The notes: generated from the sequence alone by a model not told the origin. Numbered from the stretch's first letter, positions 38,356 through 47,077 are shown. The stretch is 64,000 nt of DNA from Smithella sp. (GCA_007244375.1 SCVW01000004.1:1-64000), one strand, 5' to 3'. Program-made: numbers and translations.

Positions 38356-39144
38356 ATGTCTTCCATTAAACAAGCGGCGAAAATCATTTCTTCAAGCCGG
38401 AAAGGCGTGGCTTTTACGGGGGCGGGTATTTCTGCTGCCAGCGGCATATCAACTTACAGGGATTCCGGCGGATTGTGGGATCGTTACGGAACACAGGGCA
38501 TACTTAATGTTTTAGCCAAACATCCGGATAAAACACATGAAATTCTTGATGGTTTTTTCTCTGCTCTGGAGAAGGCGAGACCGAACCCGGCGCACCTGGC
38601 CTTAGCCCAACTCGAAGAAATGGGTCACATTGAGGCTGTTATTACCCAGAATGTGGACAATCTTCACCGGGAAGCAGGGAGCAAATCTGTTTATGAATTG
38701 CATGGGAATCTTTTCCGGTTTCGCTGCATGACCTGCGGAAAAAAGCAAGGACCTCAACGGGAGGCTTTTTTTGAAATGATCCGTCCGGTGCTGGACAGAG
38801 CCGATACATTCTCTTTGGAAGCATTGTTGACGGCCTTTCCTGTTTGCGAGTGCGGGGGGATGACGCGGCCGGACTTTGTCAGTTTTGGGGAGGCAGTGCA
38901 GGATTTGCCCGAGGCGAAAATCGCTGCCCAAACTTGTGATGTCATGTTGGTTATCGGCACTTCAGGTGTAGTGTACCCCGCAGCCGCTCTGCCTGAAATC
39001 GCAAAGTCCGCTGGTGCGTACCTCATAGAGATTAATTGGAAGAAATCGGAACTTACTTCTTTGTGTGATCTTTCAATTCGAACCCAGGCAACCGAGGCCT
39101 TGCCACTGATTCTGAATTGTTTAACTCCTGCAAAAGAATCATGA
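38356..39144 (+). CDS. Sir2-family NAD-dependent protein deacylase
   Basis: A 262-residue sirtuin that removes acyl groups from lysines using NAD. The NAD site is GAGISAASGIS (22-32) with TQNVDNLH (97-104). The catalytic His116 is in YELHG and the zinc knuckles are CMTC (124-127) and CEC. This is a genuine housekeeping-type sirtuin, unlike the SIR2-like protein at 229-1500. The start has a strong AGGAGG site and the TATAAT box at 38325 gives a very short leader. In syntrophic anaerobes deacylases reverse acyl-CoA-driven lysine acylation. Confidence 0.93.
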   Translation: MSSIKQAAKIISSSRKGVAFTGAGISAASGISTYRDSGGLWDRYGTQGILNVLAKHPDKTHEILDGFFSALEKARPNPAHLALAQLEEMGHIEAVITQNVDNLHREAGSKSVYELHGNLFRFRCMTCGKKQGPQREAFFEMIRPVLDRADTFSLEALLTAFPVCECGGMTRPDFVSFGEAVQDLPEAKIAAQTCDVMLVIGTSGVVYPAAALPEIAKSAGAYLIEINWKKSELTSLCDLSIRTQATEALPLILNCLTPAKES

Positions 39145-39207
39145 AGAACTTAGCTTCCTTCATGTGTCAGGTATCGGTTCAGCAGAAGGAAAAGCGTTAA
39201 TATTTAC

Positions 39208-39942
39208 ATGAAAATCGATTATTCCAATATTTCAAAAACTTATGACGACTATCGTTCTTATTCACGTTCTGAAATACACCAATTAATCAGATTCGGAAAG
39301 TTGAAAAGTGGAATAAAGATCCTTGATCTTGGTTGTGGGACAGGTAATTTATCTGCTGAATTATTGGACTGTATAAAAGTGGATATTATTGGTGCTGATA
39401 AATCTTTTCAGATGCTTAAAAAAGCAAAGGCTAAAGCATTACAAGTTATATGTGCGGATGCCGACAATAATCTGCCATTCAATGACAATTCTTTTGATGT
39501 TGTAATCGGGTCATATGTCATTCATCATATTAAGAACAGGATGTCTTTAATGGCAGAATGTTTTCGCATTTTATGTGACGGGTCACTTATCTTTTTAACA
39601 TCCAGTCATGATCAAATTGAACGATTACATCCTGTGATAAGAGAATTTTTCCCTTCCCTGATTGAATTGGATAAAAAAAGATTCCCCCAAATATCGGAAC
39701 TGGATTATTTATTTAAAGCTGCAGGATTCAAAAATATAAAACATGAGGAGTTGATTATAAGTAAAATCCCAATAGACATGAAGTATCTGGAGAAAGTAAG
39801 AAACAAATTTGTTTCGACCTTTTACCTGTTGTCGGAAAGCGAATTCAAAGAAGGTATTGAAAAATTAAAGGCTTTTGTCAAAAAGAATAAAGAGCCTATA
39901 TACAGAGACTGGTGGGGAACAATGATTCTTGGAGAAAAATAG
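39208..39942 (+). CDS. Class I SAM-dependent methyltransferase
   Basis: A 244-residue methyltransferase (Methyltransf_11/25-like). The SAM-binding motif is ILDLGCGTGN (38-47), with IIGADKSFQML as the acidic loop and VVIGSYVIHHI as motif IV. There is no membrane segment. It lies 63 bp after the sirtuin on the same strand and may share its transcript, but the polyketide genes around read the other way. The substrate is unknown. Confidence 0.85.
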   Translation: MKIDYSNISKTYDDYRSYSRSEIHQLIRFGKLKSGIKILDLGCGTGNLSAELLDCIKVDIIGADKSFQMLKKAKAKALQVICADADNNLPFNDNSFDVVIGSYVIHHIKNRMSLMAECFRILCDGSLIFLTSSHDQIERLHPVIREFFPSLIELDKKRFPQISELDYLFKAAGFKNIKHEELIISKIPIDMKYLEKVRNKFVSTFYLLSESEFKEGIEKLKAFVKKNKEPIYRDWWGTMILGEK

Positions 39943-40043
39943 AGAATGCTTCTGAATTAGCAATTTTCGATTTCAACGGCCATGTAAGACAGAAACTTTG
40001 TAAATATGATAAATTATCGGCTCCTTTTTGAAATACAAAAGCA

Positions 40044-41285
40044 TCATTTACTGAAAGTCATATAAACATAGGTGCCGCCGAAAGAAATTCCGGCCAGAGC
40101 TGCGTTATTGATTTCCGCCTCTTTTTTCTTCCCTATGACAAAGGCAAGTGACTTGAGCGGATTTTCAAGTCCAACTACGGGAGGCAAAATATTATTCTCC
40201 AAGGAAAGTGCCAGAGCGCAAGCTCTTATTCCACCGCTGGAAAAGCTTTCTCCGATTGCTCCTTTTAGCGAAGTGATAAATGGTTTTTTCTCAGGAGAAT
40301 CAAATATTGCGGCGTAAGCTTCGGCTTCCGCTGCATCGAGTATTTTGTCGCCATTGGCTGCTGCAAATATAACCTGAATATCATTAAATGACATGCATGC
40401 GTTTTTCAGCGCACGGTTAAATGTCTTTTCCATACCTTCCGGATTTTGCGGCCACGCGGTCGGTTTTGTCGACGATGAACCCATGCCCAAGCCTTTGATT
40501 TCGCAATAGGGCTTATGACCTCTGGCTGTTGCCGATTGCAGGCTTTCCAGACAAATTATTCCGCATCCTTCCCCGACGATCATTCCGTTGCGATCTTTAT
40601 CAAATGGTCGGCAACTTTCTTTTCCTTTGTTTTGCGGAGACAGCGCGTGAAATTTTGTCAGCGACTTGTAGTAGAATTCAGACAAAATATCTGTACCGCC
40701 GGCGAAAATAAAATCAACAGTGCCACGCCTGATTTCCGCCGCAGCGTAAGCAATCGCATTTTCGGCAGATACGGCAAAATGGGTTACCGTTGTGTTGACT
40801 CCCCGAAATCCTAGTTCGATGGAAGTGTGACCGGCCGCGGCATTCATTACAGTATTGGGTACCAGTATCGGATTAACGTTTGCTGGTCCTCCGTTAAACA
40901 AATTTGTCAAAAACTGAACGGTAATGTCTGTGGCGCCGAAGGATGTTCCAAGAATAATGCCGACGCGATCGCGGTTTGCTTCAGTAATCCGAAAATTAGC
41001 ATCATCCAGAGCAAGGCGAGCCGAGGCTGCTGTCATCAGGGATATTTTGTCCATTCGCCGCAAGTTCTTTACAGAAATAAAATCTCGCGGGTTGAAATTG
41101 GTTACTTCAGCGCCGAGATGTGAAGAAAGTTTACTTGTATCAAATGATTTGATTTCCGCAATGCCGGTTTCCCCGGAAAAAAGCCTACGGCCAAATTCTT
41201 CTTTGCCAATTCCCAAAGGCGTTACCAAGCCGATGCCGGTTACAACCACGCGTTGAGCGTTTTCTGTCTGCTTATTTTTACTCAT
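40044..41285 (-). CDS. Ketosynthase-like chain-length factor 2 (Cys to Ala)
   Basis: A 413-residue FabF-like protein. The fold is complete (VVVTGIGLVTPLG, IFAGGTDI, GISFGGTYVYM), but Ala171 stands where the active-site Cys should be (VTHFAVSAENA), the HGTGT motif is degenerate (AAANGDK), and the GHS histidine is replaced (GAIGESFSSGG). It is therefore a chain-length factor rather than a ketosynthase. Its ATG overlaps the preceding active KS gene by 8 bp, which fits an obligate KS-CLF heterodimer as in type II polyketide synthases. Confidence 0.87.
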   Translation of the reverse strand: MSKNKQTENAQRVVVTGIGLVTPLGIGKEEFGRRLFSGETGIAEIKSFDTSKLSSHLGAEVTNFNPRDFISVKNLRRMDKISLMTAASARLALDDANFRITEANRDRVGIILGTSFGATDITVQFLTNLFNGGPANVNPILVPNTVMNAAAGHTSIELGFRGVNTTVTHFAVSAENAIAYAAAEIRRGTVDFIFAGGTDILSEFYYKSLTKFHALSPQNKGKESCRPFDKDRNGMIVGEGCGIICLESLQSATARGHKPYCEIKGLGMGSSSTKPTAWPQNPEGMEKTFNRALKNACMSFNDIQVIFAAANGDKILDAAEAEAYAAIFDSPEKKPFITSLKGAIGESFSSGGIRACALALSLENNILPPVVGLENPLKSLAFVIGKKKEAEINNAALAGISFGGTYVYMTFSK

Positions 41286-42522
41286 TCAGAGCGCCCCCGT
41301 CGGAGTATTTGCCGAAAATCAAAGTTGTATTGTTACCTCCAAAGGCGAAGGAATTGGAAAGAACAGCGCGCAATTCGACTTTTCGTGTTCCTGTTGTAAC
41401 ATAATCCAGATCGCATTGCGGGTCGCTTTCCTGATAGTTGATTGTCGATGGTATAAAACCATGCCGCAGCGCCAGCACGGAAACAATTCCCTCAAGCGCT
41501 CCGGAAGCACCCAGCGTGTGTGCGTGCATGGACTTGGTCGAACTGACCGGAATAGAATAAGCACGTTTTCCAAAAACTTCCTTGATAGCCTTGGTTTCGG
41601 TAAGATCATTAACTGGGGTAGCCGTTCCGTGCGCATTGATATAATCAATATCTTCTATGTTGAGGCAACCATCCTTGAGCGCTGCCTGCATACAGCGGAC
41701 AGCACCGGAAGCCTGTTCATCCGGAGCGGTCATGTGAAAAGAATCACAGGTAATTCCATAACCCAGAATCTCACCGTAAATTTTAGCCCCTCTGTTCAGG
41801 GCTGAATCGAGTGATTCCAAAACCATTATAGCCGCAGCTTCACCTAATGAGAGTCCGGCACGATTTTTATCGAAAGGCCGGCAGGTTGCAGGATCGACTG
41901 ATTTAAGTGCATTAAAAGCTGCGTAAGTGAGCCGGCACATTGGTTCCACGCCTCCGGCAATCATGATGGACGCTTGGTCGTTGACTATTAAATCCCGCGC
42001 GTAGCCGATGGCCGTAGCGCCTGCGGAGCAGGCTGTCATGAAAGTTATTTTCGGTCCTGAAAATCCGAAAGTAGAGGCGATGCAATCGGTCGAAGATGCA
42101 CAAAATAAAGACGATAGTTTGCAGAAGTTCACATCTTTGCCGTTATTTTTTAAGTAATCACTATAGAATTCTTCCGCTTCCAGAAGTCCACCTGCGCCAC
42201 CACCTATGGCAATACCGATTTCTTCTTTCAGTTCTTTTGGCGATGGATAAAGCTCTGCATCATGCAGAGCTTCCAGTGTTGCAGCCAAAGAAAGCTTATC
42301 CGCCCGTGACATCCTTTTCATGGAAAATTTTTCCGGAATATAATCGCGGGCAATAAAATTTTTTATCTGACCGCCTGTTTGAGAGTGAAAACCTGTAGTA
42401 TCAAAAAGATCAATTGCTCCGATGCCGCAGATGCCTTTTTTTAGAGAGCGCGCGAAATCCGGCACGTTGTTGGCTATCGCGTTTAATGTTCCTAATCCGG
42501 TAATGACAATGCGTTTTTTCAA
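41278..42522 (-). CDS. Beta-ketoacyl-ACP synthase II-type (active), TTG start
   Basis: A 414-residue FabF-like ketosynthase with Cys165 (TFMTACSAGAT), His298 (NAHGTATPVND), Lys330 and His335 (STKSMHAHTLGAS). The family start (KKRIVITGLG) is at a TTG codon, 42520-42522, which has an AAAGGA site 6 bp upstream; a longer frame to 42615 would extend into the promoter region. It is followed with overlap by the Cys-less partner. It would elongate the chain with the ACP at 20882-21193. It begins a second KS-CLF transcription unit, with a fair promoter at 42569-42597. Confidence 0.88.
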   Translation of the reverse strand: MKKRIVITGLGTLNAIANNVPDFARSLKKGICGIGAIDLFDTTGFHSQTGGQIKNFIARDYIPEKFSMKRMSRADKLSLAATLEALHDAELYPSPKELKEEIGIAIGGGAGGLLEAEEFYSDYLKNNGKDVNFCKLSSLFCASSTDCIASTFGFSGPKITFMTACSAGATAIGYARDLIVNDQASIMIAGGVEPMCRLTYAAFNALKSVDPATCRPFDKNRAGLSLGEAAAIMVLESLDSALNRGAKIYGEILGYGITCDSFHMTAPDEQASGAVRCMQAALKDGCLNIEDIDYINAHGTATPVNDLTETKAIKEVFGKRAYSIPVSSTKSMHAHTLGASGALEGIVSVLALRHGFIPSTINYQESDPQCDLDYVTTGTRKVELRAVLSNSFAFGGNNTTLIFGKYSDGGALNE

Positions 42523-42568
42523 ATCAAATCCTTTTCTAGGACTGTAAAAATGTTTTAAAACTTGCTGA

Positions 42569-42597
42569 AATTTAATGGGGTGACGGTAAAAAGTCAA
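42569..42597 (-). promoter_or_regulatory. Candidate promoter of the KS-CLF unit
   Basis: On the minus strand TTGACT (42592-42597) and TAAATT (42569-42574) are spaced by 17 bp, about 47 bp before the TTG start of the ketosynthase. Confidence 0.45.
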
Positions 42598-42604
42598 ACA
42601 AATA

Positions 42605-42633
42605 TTGACATACAAAACCGGACTTTCTATACT
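42605..42633 (+). promoter_or_regulatory. Near-consensus sigma70 promoter of the MBL-hydrolase unit
   Basis: TTGACA (42605-42610) and TATACT (42628-42633) have the ideal 17-bp spacer, 62 bp upstream of the GTG start at 42695. Confidence 0.75.
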
Positions 42634-42646
42634 TTCTACGATTGAT

Positions 42647-42658
42647 CTTTGATCAAAG
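42647..42658. promoter_or_regulatory. Palindromic operator candidate CTTTGATCAAAG
   Basis: A perfect 12-bp palindrome lies about 14 bp past the -10 box of the promoter at 42605-42633, at or just after the predicted transcription start. A repressor bound there would block that promoter. Confidence 0.5.
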
Positions 42659-42694
42659 AGGTATTGAAATTGTAGTGAAACTCAAGGTGCAGAT

Positions 42695-43585
42695 GTGAAA
42701 TTTCCCAATCAAGTTACGGATAATCTCTGGATACTAGGCAATGACTATTTTCATTTCTACCTGATAAAAAGCAACAATGTCTGTGCTTTGGTGGAAATTG
42801 GAATATCAGCGACAGTTGATCTTCTGTTGGAGCAATTATCATCCATAGGAATGAAACCGGATTTTCTGATTGTCACCCATCCTCATAGCGATCACGTTAC
42901 AGGCCTGGATTCTGTGAAGCAAGCTTTTCCCAAAGCAAAAGTAATGGTGGGAGAAGGAGCGGAATCATTTCTCAGACATCCCAAGGCTATTAAAAGCACG
43001 ATAGTTGAAGATCATTATATGATGAAATCTATGTCATCTCATGGTTTATTAACAATGAGGCCGACCGCCACATTTGTACCATCGCTATCCGGGTGTATGG
43101 TAATGAAAGATGATAACGAACTTGATCTGGGAGGTTTGACGATACGTTTTTTAGAGGCAAAAGGGCATTCTCCCGGTAATATCCTTGTTTATATTCCTGC
43201 TATAAAAGCAGTTCTGGTGTCGGATAGTCTTGGAAATCATTATCCGGAACAAGGATTTTTCCCTACCTTTTTTACAGGATATGCTGATTATATGGCGACA
43301 ATCGACCGCCTCTCGGCGCTTAATCCTGAGATTCTCGGGCTTGCCCACAACGGTTTGTTTTTAAAAAATGAAGATATCAAGGATATATTTCAAAAATCCC
43401 GAGACTCGGCAAATTATGTGAAGAAATATATTATTTATGATAATCGTGATGATGAAACAACAGCCGGAAATCTTTTTAAGTTTTATTACAATGATGAACT
43501 CACCATTTACTCGCCGGGAAACATTTTGAACTGCTGCCGGTTATTGGTACGCAGGGTCAGAGAGTTGGAGGATTTTAGTACATGA
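42695..43585 (+). CDS. Metallo-beta-lactamase-fold hydrolase
   Basis: A 296-residue MBL-fold protein. The metal-binding motif is THPHSDHVTG (His62, His64, Asp66, His67), with further ligands in EAKGHSPGN and the SDSLGNHY region. The start is GTG at 42695-42697, with an AAGG site upstream. It resembles glyoxalase II or quorum-lactonase-like hydrolases, but the substrate cannot be told. Its end overlaps the ATG of the exported hydrolase (ATGA-type), so the two are coupled. It has a near-consensus promoter. Confidence 0.85.
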   Translation: MKFPNQVTDNLWILGNDYFHFYLIKSNNVCALVEIGISATVDLLLEQLSSIGMKPDFLIVTHPHSDHVTGLDSVKQAFPKAKVMVGEGAESFLRHPKAIKSTIVEDHYMMKSMSSHGLLTMRPTATFVPSLSGCMVMKDDNELDLGGLTIRFLEAKGHSPGNILVYIPAIKAVLVSDSLGNHYPEQGFFPTFFTGYADYMATIDRLSALNPEILGLAHNGLFLKNEDIKDIFQKSRDSANYVKKYIIYDNRDDETTAGNLFKFYYNDELTIYSPGNILNCCRLLVRRVRELEDFST

Positions 43586-44610
43586 AAAGATTCAACATTT
43601 TTTTCTCTGTTTCAGCAATGTTACTCCTGTGGGGTAGTTTTGCTTTTGCCCAGGGAGAGTTTCATTTTGTCAAGCCGGGTAATTATCGTCTCGAGAATAG
43701 CCAGGTCATCAGAAATTGCCGCTTAGCCTATCGGACCTTTGGAGTCTTAAATGCGGATAAATCCAACGTTATTTTGTTTCCCACCTGGCTTGCCGGAACG
43801 ACAAAGGACCTGGTTGATCTGGGATTAGTCGGACCGGGAAAATTGGCAGACAGCTCAAAATACTTTGTTGTGGCTGTCGATGCTTTCGGTAATGGCGTAT
43901 CCTCTTCGCCTTCTAATAGCAGTTTTCAGCCAGATAAGGCTTTCCCGCAATTTTCCATTAAAGATATGGTGGATGTTCAATATCTCCTTCTCACCAAATA
44001 TCTGCATTTAACTCACATTCACGGTGTAATAGGCATCTCAATGGGTGCAATGATGGCCTATCAATGGATGGTTTCCTATCCGGACTTTATGAATAAAGTT
44101 GTTGCTGTTGCCGGCTCACCGAAGTTGACTTCTTATGATCTTCTTTTATGGCAGGCGGAACTCAATGCCATTAATGCCTGCATTGAAAAATCAACAAAGG
44201 TTGACACATGCATGAAAATAGTAGCAGACATCCATAATCTTCATTCCAGAACGCCTCAATACTTTACTTCAAATATAACGCCTGAATCTTTTCCTCGATT
44301 TTTAGCCGGAGCTGAAACGGGTATCATGAAATTCAACGCATATAATTGGGCGTGGCAATTAAAAGCTATTATGTGTCACGATATTTATCGTTCATTCAAA
44401 GGAGAGATTAAGAACGCCGCGAAGACCGTAAAGGCAAAAACACTCATCGTCTGGGCCAGACAGGATCTTACGGCCAATTTCGAACCGGCGCGGATTCTTG
44501 CCGGGTATTTGCAAGCCGACACCCTGGAGTTGCCGGGCGATTGCGGTCACTTGTCTTTCCTTTGTCAAAGCGAAATATTGCGTGATAAGGTTAATACATT
44601 TATGGAATGA
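43582..44610 (+). CDS. Exported alpha/beta hydrolase (MetX-like fold)
   Basis: A 342-residue alpha/beta hydrolase with an N-terminal signal peptide (hydrophobic core about 6-20, cleavage likely after AFA at residue 23). The nucleophile elbow is GISMGAM with Ser153, and the acid and base are probably Asp near 296 and His in GDCGHLSF. The layout resembles homoserine O-acetyltransferase (MetX), whose members are cytoplasmic, so an exported esterase or acyltransferase is more likely than methionine synthesis. It is translationally coupled to the MBL-fold gene. Confidence 0.8.
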   Translation: MKRFNIFFSVSAMLLLWGSFAFAQGEFHFVKPGNYRLENSQVIRNCRLAYRTFGVLNADKSNVILFPTWLAGTTKDLVDLGLVGPGKLADSSKYFVVAVDAFGNGVSSSPSNSSFQPDKAFPQFSIKDMVDVQYLLLTKYLHLTHIHGVIGISMGAMMAYQWMVSYPDFMNKVVAVAGSPKLTSYDLLLWQAELNAINACIEKSTKVDTCMKIVADIHNLHSRTPQYFTSNITPESFPRFLAGAETGIMKFNAYNWAWQLKAIMCHDIYRSFKGEIKNAAKTVKAKTLIVWARQDLTANFEPARILAGYLQADTLELPGDCGHLSFLCQSEILRDKVNTFME

Positions 44611-44649
44611 TTTAGTTTTAAAACTTTATAGGGCAGCGGACTTTAGTTG

Positions 44650-44678
44650 TTGACACAGAAACATGCCCATTATATTAT
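44650..44678 (+). promoter_or_regulatory. Sigma70-type promoter of the DUF4404-like gene
   Basis: TTGACA (44650-44655) and TATTAT (44673-44678) are spaced by 17 bp, about 62 bp upstream of the ATG at 44740. Confidence 0.7.
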
Positions 44679-44739
44679 TTTTGCCACAAGGCAGAATATT
44701 CAGAGGACGTTTAAAATGAAATAATACAGGTGGAAAAAT

Positions 44740-45072
44740 ATGATTAAGGATCGTCTTGATAAAATTGAAGAGAAACTAAAACAGAGCAATACAATCAAAG
44801 AAAACGACAAGGCCGAATTATTGAACCTCTTGAAAACTTTGAGAACGGAAATTGCCGGCCTTTCCCGAACTCACCATGAACAGGCAGAAAGTGTTGTGGG
44901 TTTTGCCGAATTATCAACCCACGAGGCTACACGCAGTGAAAAGAGCTCGGAACTTTTTGATTTATCGATTGAAGGTTTGACTTCATCAGTTCATGGATTC
45001 GAGGCATCTCATCCGCGATTGGTGGACATTATCAACACTTTTTGTACAATGCTTGCCAAACTTGGAATATAG
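44740..45072 (+). CDS. DUF4404-like small helical protein
   Basis: A 110-residue, mostly helical, acidic protein with no cysteine-rich or membrane part. The N-terminal heptad-like helices (LDKIEEKL, DKAELLNLLKTLRTEI) and the C-terminal FEASHPRLVDIINTFCTMLAKLGI (shown in parts: FEASHPRLV, LAKLGI) fit the DUF4404 pattern. Function is unknown. It has its own strong promoter and an AGGTGG ribosome site. Confidence 0.7.
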   Translation: MIKDRLDKIEEKLKQSNTIKENDKAELLNLLKTLRTEIAGLSRTHHEQAESVVGFAELSTHEATRSEKSSELFDLSIEGLTSSVHGFEASHPRLVDIINTFCTMLAKLGI

Positions 45073-45156
45073 AGCTTCTGTTGCAGTTACTTATCTCATG
45101 ATTTTTTTACTTCTGGACTTGATTATCACCCTTTTTATTACGGAAGAGAGTCGGAT

Positions 45157-45816
45157 ATGATAGTTATCGGTATCAACGGAAGTCCCAGAAAAAACGGTAA
45201 TACGTCAACTTTACTGACAAAGGCACTGGAGGGAGCCGCTTCAAAAGGAGCAGACACCGAACTGGTGCATCTTTACGATCTTTCTTTTAAAGGATGCAGC
45301 AGTTGCTTAGCGTGTAAGCTTATCGGCAGGTCGCAAAATGGAATTTGTGTTCAGAAGGACGATCTTAATCCTATACTCAAAAAAATAGTTAACAAAGCTG
45401 ACGGGCTTCTTCTGGGAACACCGATATATTTCGGATCGATGATCGGTGAAATGCGATCATTTATAGAGAGGCTTCTTTATGCGCCTCTTGTATATACTAT
45501 GCCGCCCAGGTCTGTATTACCGCGAAAAATCAATGCAGGCATCATCTATACCATGAACATTACCGAGGAAATGTGCGATGAATGTGGTTTAAGAACGATG
45601 TTCAAATCCACGGAGGACTCATTTCGCATAATTTTGGGTGGAGGCGTGGAAACATTCTGCTGCTATGACACCTGTCAGTTTCCCGATTATTCCAAAGTCG
45701 TTATGGAATACATGGATCCAGTCAAGAAGGTGCAGCGGAGAGAGCAGGTGTTTCCGACCGACTGTCGCAAAGCGTTCGAGTTCGGTTGCCGGGTAACGAG
45801 TAAATCCGGTCATTAA
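45157..45816 (+). CDS. NADPH-dependent FMN reductase / iron-sulfur flavoprotein-like
   Basis: A 219-residue flavodoxin-fold protein. The FMN-binding loop is GSPRKNGNTSTL (11-22) and GTPIYFGSMIGEM follows. A CSSCLACK motif plus a later Cys (GICVQKDD) resembles the compact cysteine cluster of iron-sulfur flavoproteins, although the spacing to the last Cys is longer than usual. It probably reduces quinones, metals or electron carriers in the cytoplasm. The start has a GGAAGAGAG site; the gene stands alone. Confidence 0.82.
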   Translation: MIVIGINGSPRKNGNTSTLLTKALEGAASKGADTELVHLYDLSFKGCSSCLACKLIGRSQNGICVQKDDLNPILKKIVNKADGLLLGTPIYFGSMIGEMRSFIERLLYAPLVYTMPPRSVLPRKINAGIIYTMNITEEMCDECGLRTMFKSTEDSFRIILGGGVETFCCYDTCQFPDYSKVVMEYMDPVKKVQRREQVFPTDCRKAFEFGCRVTSKSGH

Positions 45817-45954
45817 AAAACTGAACTGTATTTTCCCATCTTGAGCCGGAAGTTTACTGACAAATTTAATCAAATGAAGAAAAACGACGTGATTACTTTT
45901 TATGTTGAGGGAATTTTATAGAAAAATTTCAGTTGTCTGGAATAATATAGATAG

Positions 45955-45983
45955 TTGACATAAGTGGCCGATGTCCATATACT
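45955..45983 (+). promoter_or_regulatory. Near-consensus promoter of a small membrane-protein gene
   Basis: TTGACA (45955-45960) and TATACT (45978-45983) with a 17-bp spacer stand about 88 bp upstream of the ATG at 46071. Confidence 0.7.
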
Positions 45984-46070
45984 GCGCCGGGTAAGAAAGG
46001 ATTTTTTATTAAGCGTCGGCAACAGTTGCATAGATAATCTGTAATTACACATTAAGGGAGGGAGGTAATT

Positions 46071-46247
46071 ATGTTAAAGATATCAAAAATATGTTTTATT
46101 GTATCAGGATTTCTCCTTATTGCAGATTCCACGTTGATGTTTCTGAATAAACCTAACCCCCTGGGACTTCCTCTACCCTGCCCTATAACTCTCTCTGTAT
46201 TAGGTATAGGTTTGATTTTATTTTCACTGGCAAAAAAACAAGACTAA
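46071..46247 (+). CDS. Small membrane protein (58 aa)
   Basis: A short frame that begins MLKISKICFIVSGFLLIAD and ends LGIGLILFSLAKKQD. It has two hydrophobic helices joined by a proline-rich loop (NKPNPLGLPLPCP), so it would be a two-pass inner-membrane protein. An excellent ribosome site (GGGAGG) precedes the ATG and a near-consensus promoter lies 88 bp upstream, so it is very likely expressed. I recognise no family. Confidence 0.65.
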   Translation: MLKISKICFIVSGFLLIADSTLMFLNKPNPLGLPLPCPITLSVLGIGLILFSLAKKQD

Positions 46248-46331
46248 AGGTTGTTGAATACGTCACGGTTATTGTAACTTAACCATGAAATATTTTATAA
46301 AATAAAATTTATGATTCAAGAAAGGAGTTTT

Positions 46332-47054
46332 ATGCGTAAACTGATTATTTGTGTTTTTATTTTTCTATTGGCTATTCCCGCCTGGGCTGTCCAGCCACAA
46401 ACTGAAGACCAGAAAGCACTTTATGCACTCGGTGCTGATCTGGCAAAGAAGTTGTCTATTTTTGATCTTTCTGCTGACGAGTTTGAATTCGTCAAGCAAG
46501 GTATGAGCGATGCTATTGCCGGTAAAAAGTTAGAGGCAGAGCCGGAAGCCTATCAGCAGAGTATAGGTCTCTTGTTTCAGGCAAGAATGATTGCTGCCGC
46601 GCAGAGGCAAAAAGCATTGGCCAAACCGTATTTAGAAAAAGCAGCCAAGGAAAAAGACGCACAGATGATGGCTTCAGGTCTAATTTACCAGCCAGTTAAA
46701 GCCGGGACAGGTGCTCAACCAAAAGGTTCAGACGTCGTCAAAGTTCATTATACAGGCACTTTTATTGATGGCAAGGAATTTGACAGCTCCGTTAAGCGCG
46801 GTCAGCCTTTGGAGTTTCAACTGGGTCAGGTTATTCCCTGCTGGACAGAAGGTCTTGCAAAGATGAAAGTTGGAGGCAAGGCTAAATTGATATGCCCTTC
46901 GGATATCGCTTATGGCGACCAGGGCAGGCCACCTATCGTTCCCGGTGGGGCGACATTGATCTTTGAAGTAGAATTGCTTGATGTGAAGTCTGCTCCAGCG
47001 AGTTCCTCTGCCCTCAAGAAACCGGCAACATCCAAGGCAAAAACAAAGAAATAA
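46332..47054 (+). CDS. Exported FKBP-type peptidyl-prolyl isomerase (Mip/FkpA-like)
   Basis: A 240-residue protein. The start is the ATG at 46332-46334, after an AAGGAG site, and the signal peptide is MRKLIICVFIFLLAIPAWA. An N-terminal helical dimerisation region (about 20-125) precedes the FKBP domain with VKVHYTGTFIDGKEFDSS, GQVIPCWTEGL and PGGATLIFEVELL. It helps fold proteins in the periplasm. The tail is Lys/Ala/Ser-rich. A hairpin terminator follows at 47078-47101. Confidence 0.92.
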   Translation: MRKLIICVFIFLLAIPAWAVQPQTEDQKALYALGADLAKKLSIFDLSADEFEFVKQGMSDAIAGKKLEAEPEAYQQSIGLLFQARMIAAAQRQKALAKPYLEKAAKEKDAQMMASGLIYQPVKAGTGAQPKGSDVVKVHYTGTFIDGKEFDSSVKRGQPLEFQLGQVIPCWTEGLAKMKVGGKAKLICPSDIAYGDQGRPPIVPGGATLIFEVELLDVKSAPASSSALKKPATSKAKTKK

Positions 47055-47077
47055 GTACATTTGAAAACGTCCACACA

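Noticed and set aside
43582-44610. Homoserine O-acetyltransferase (metX)
   Set aside because: The fold is similar, but a signal peptide is present and no methionine genes are nearby, so I did not use the symbol.
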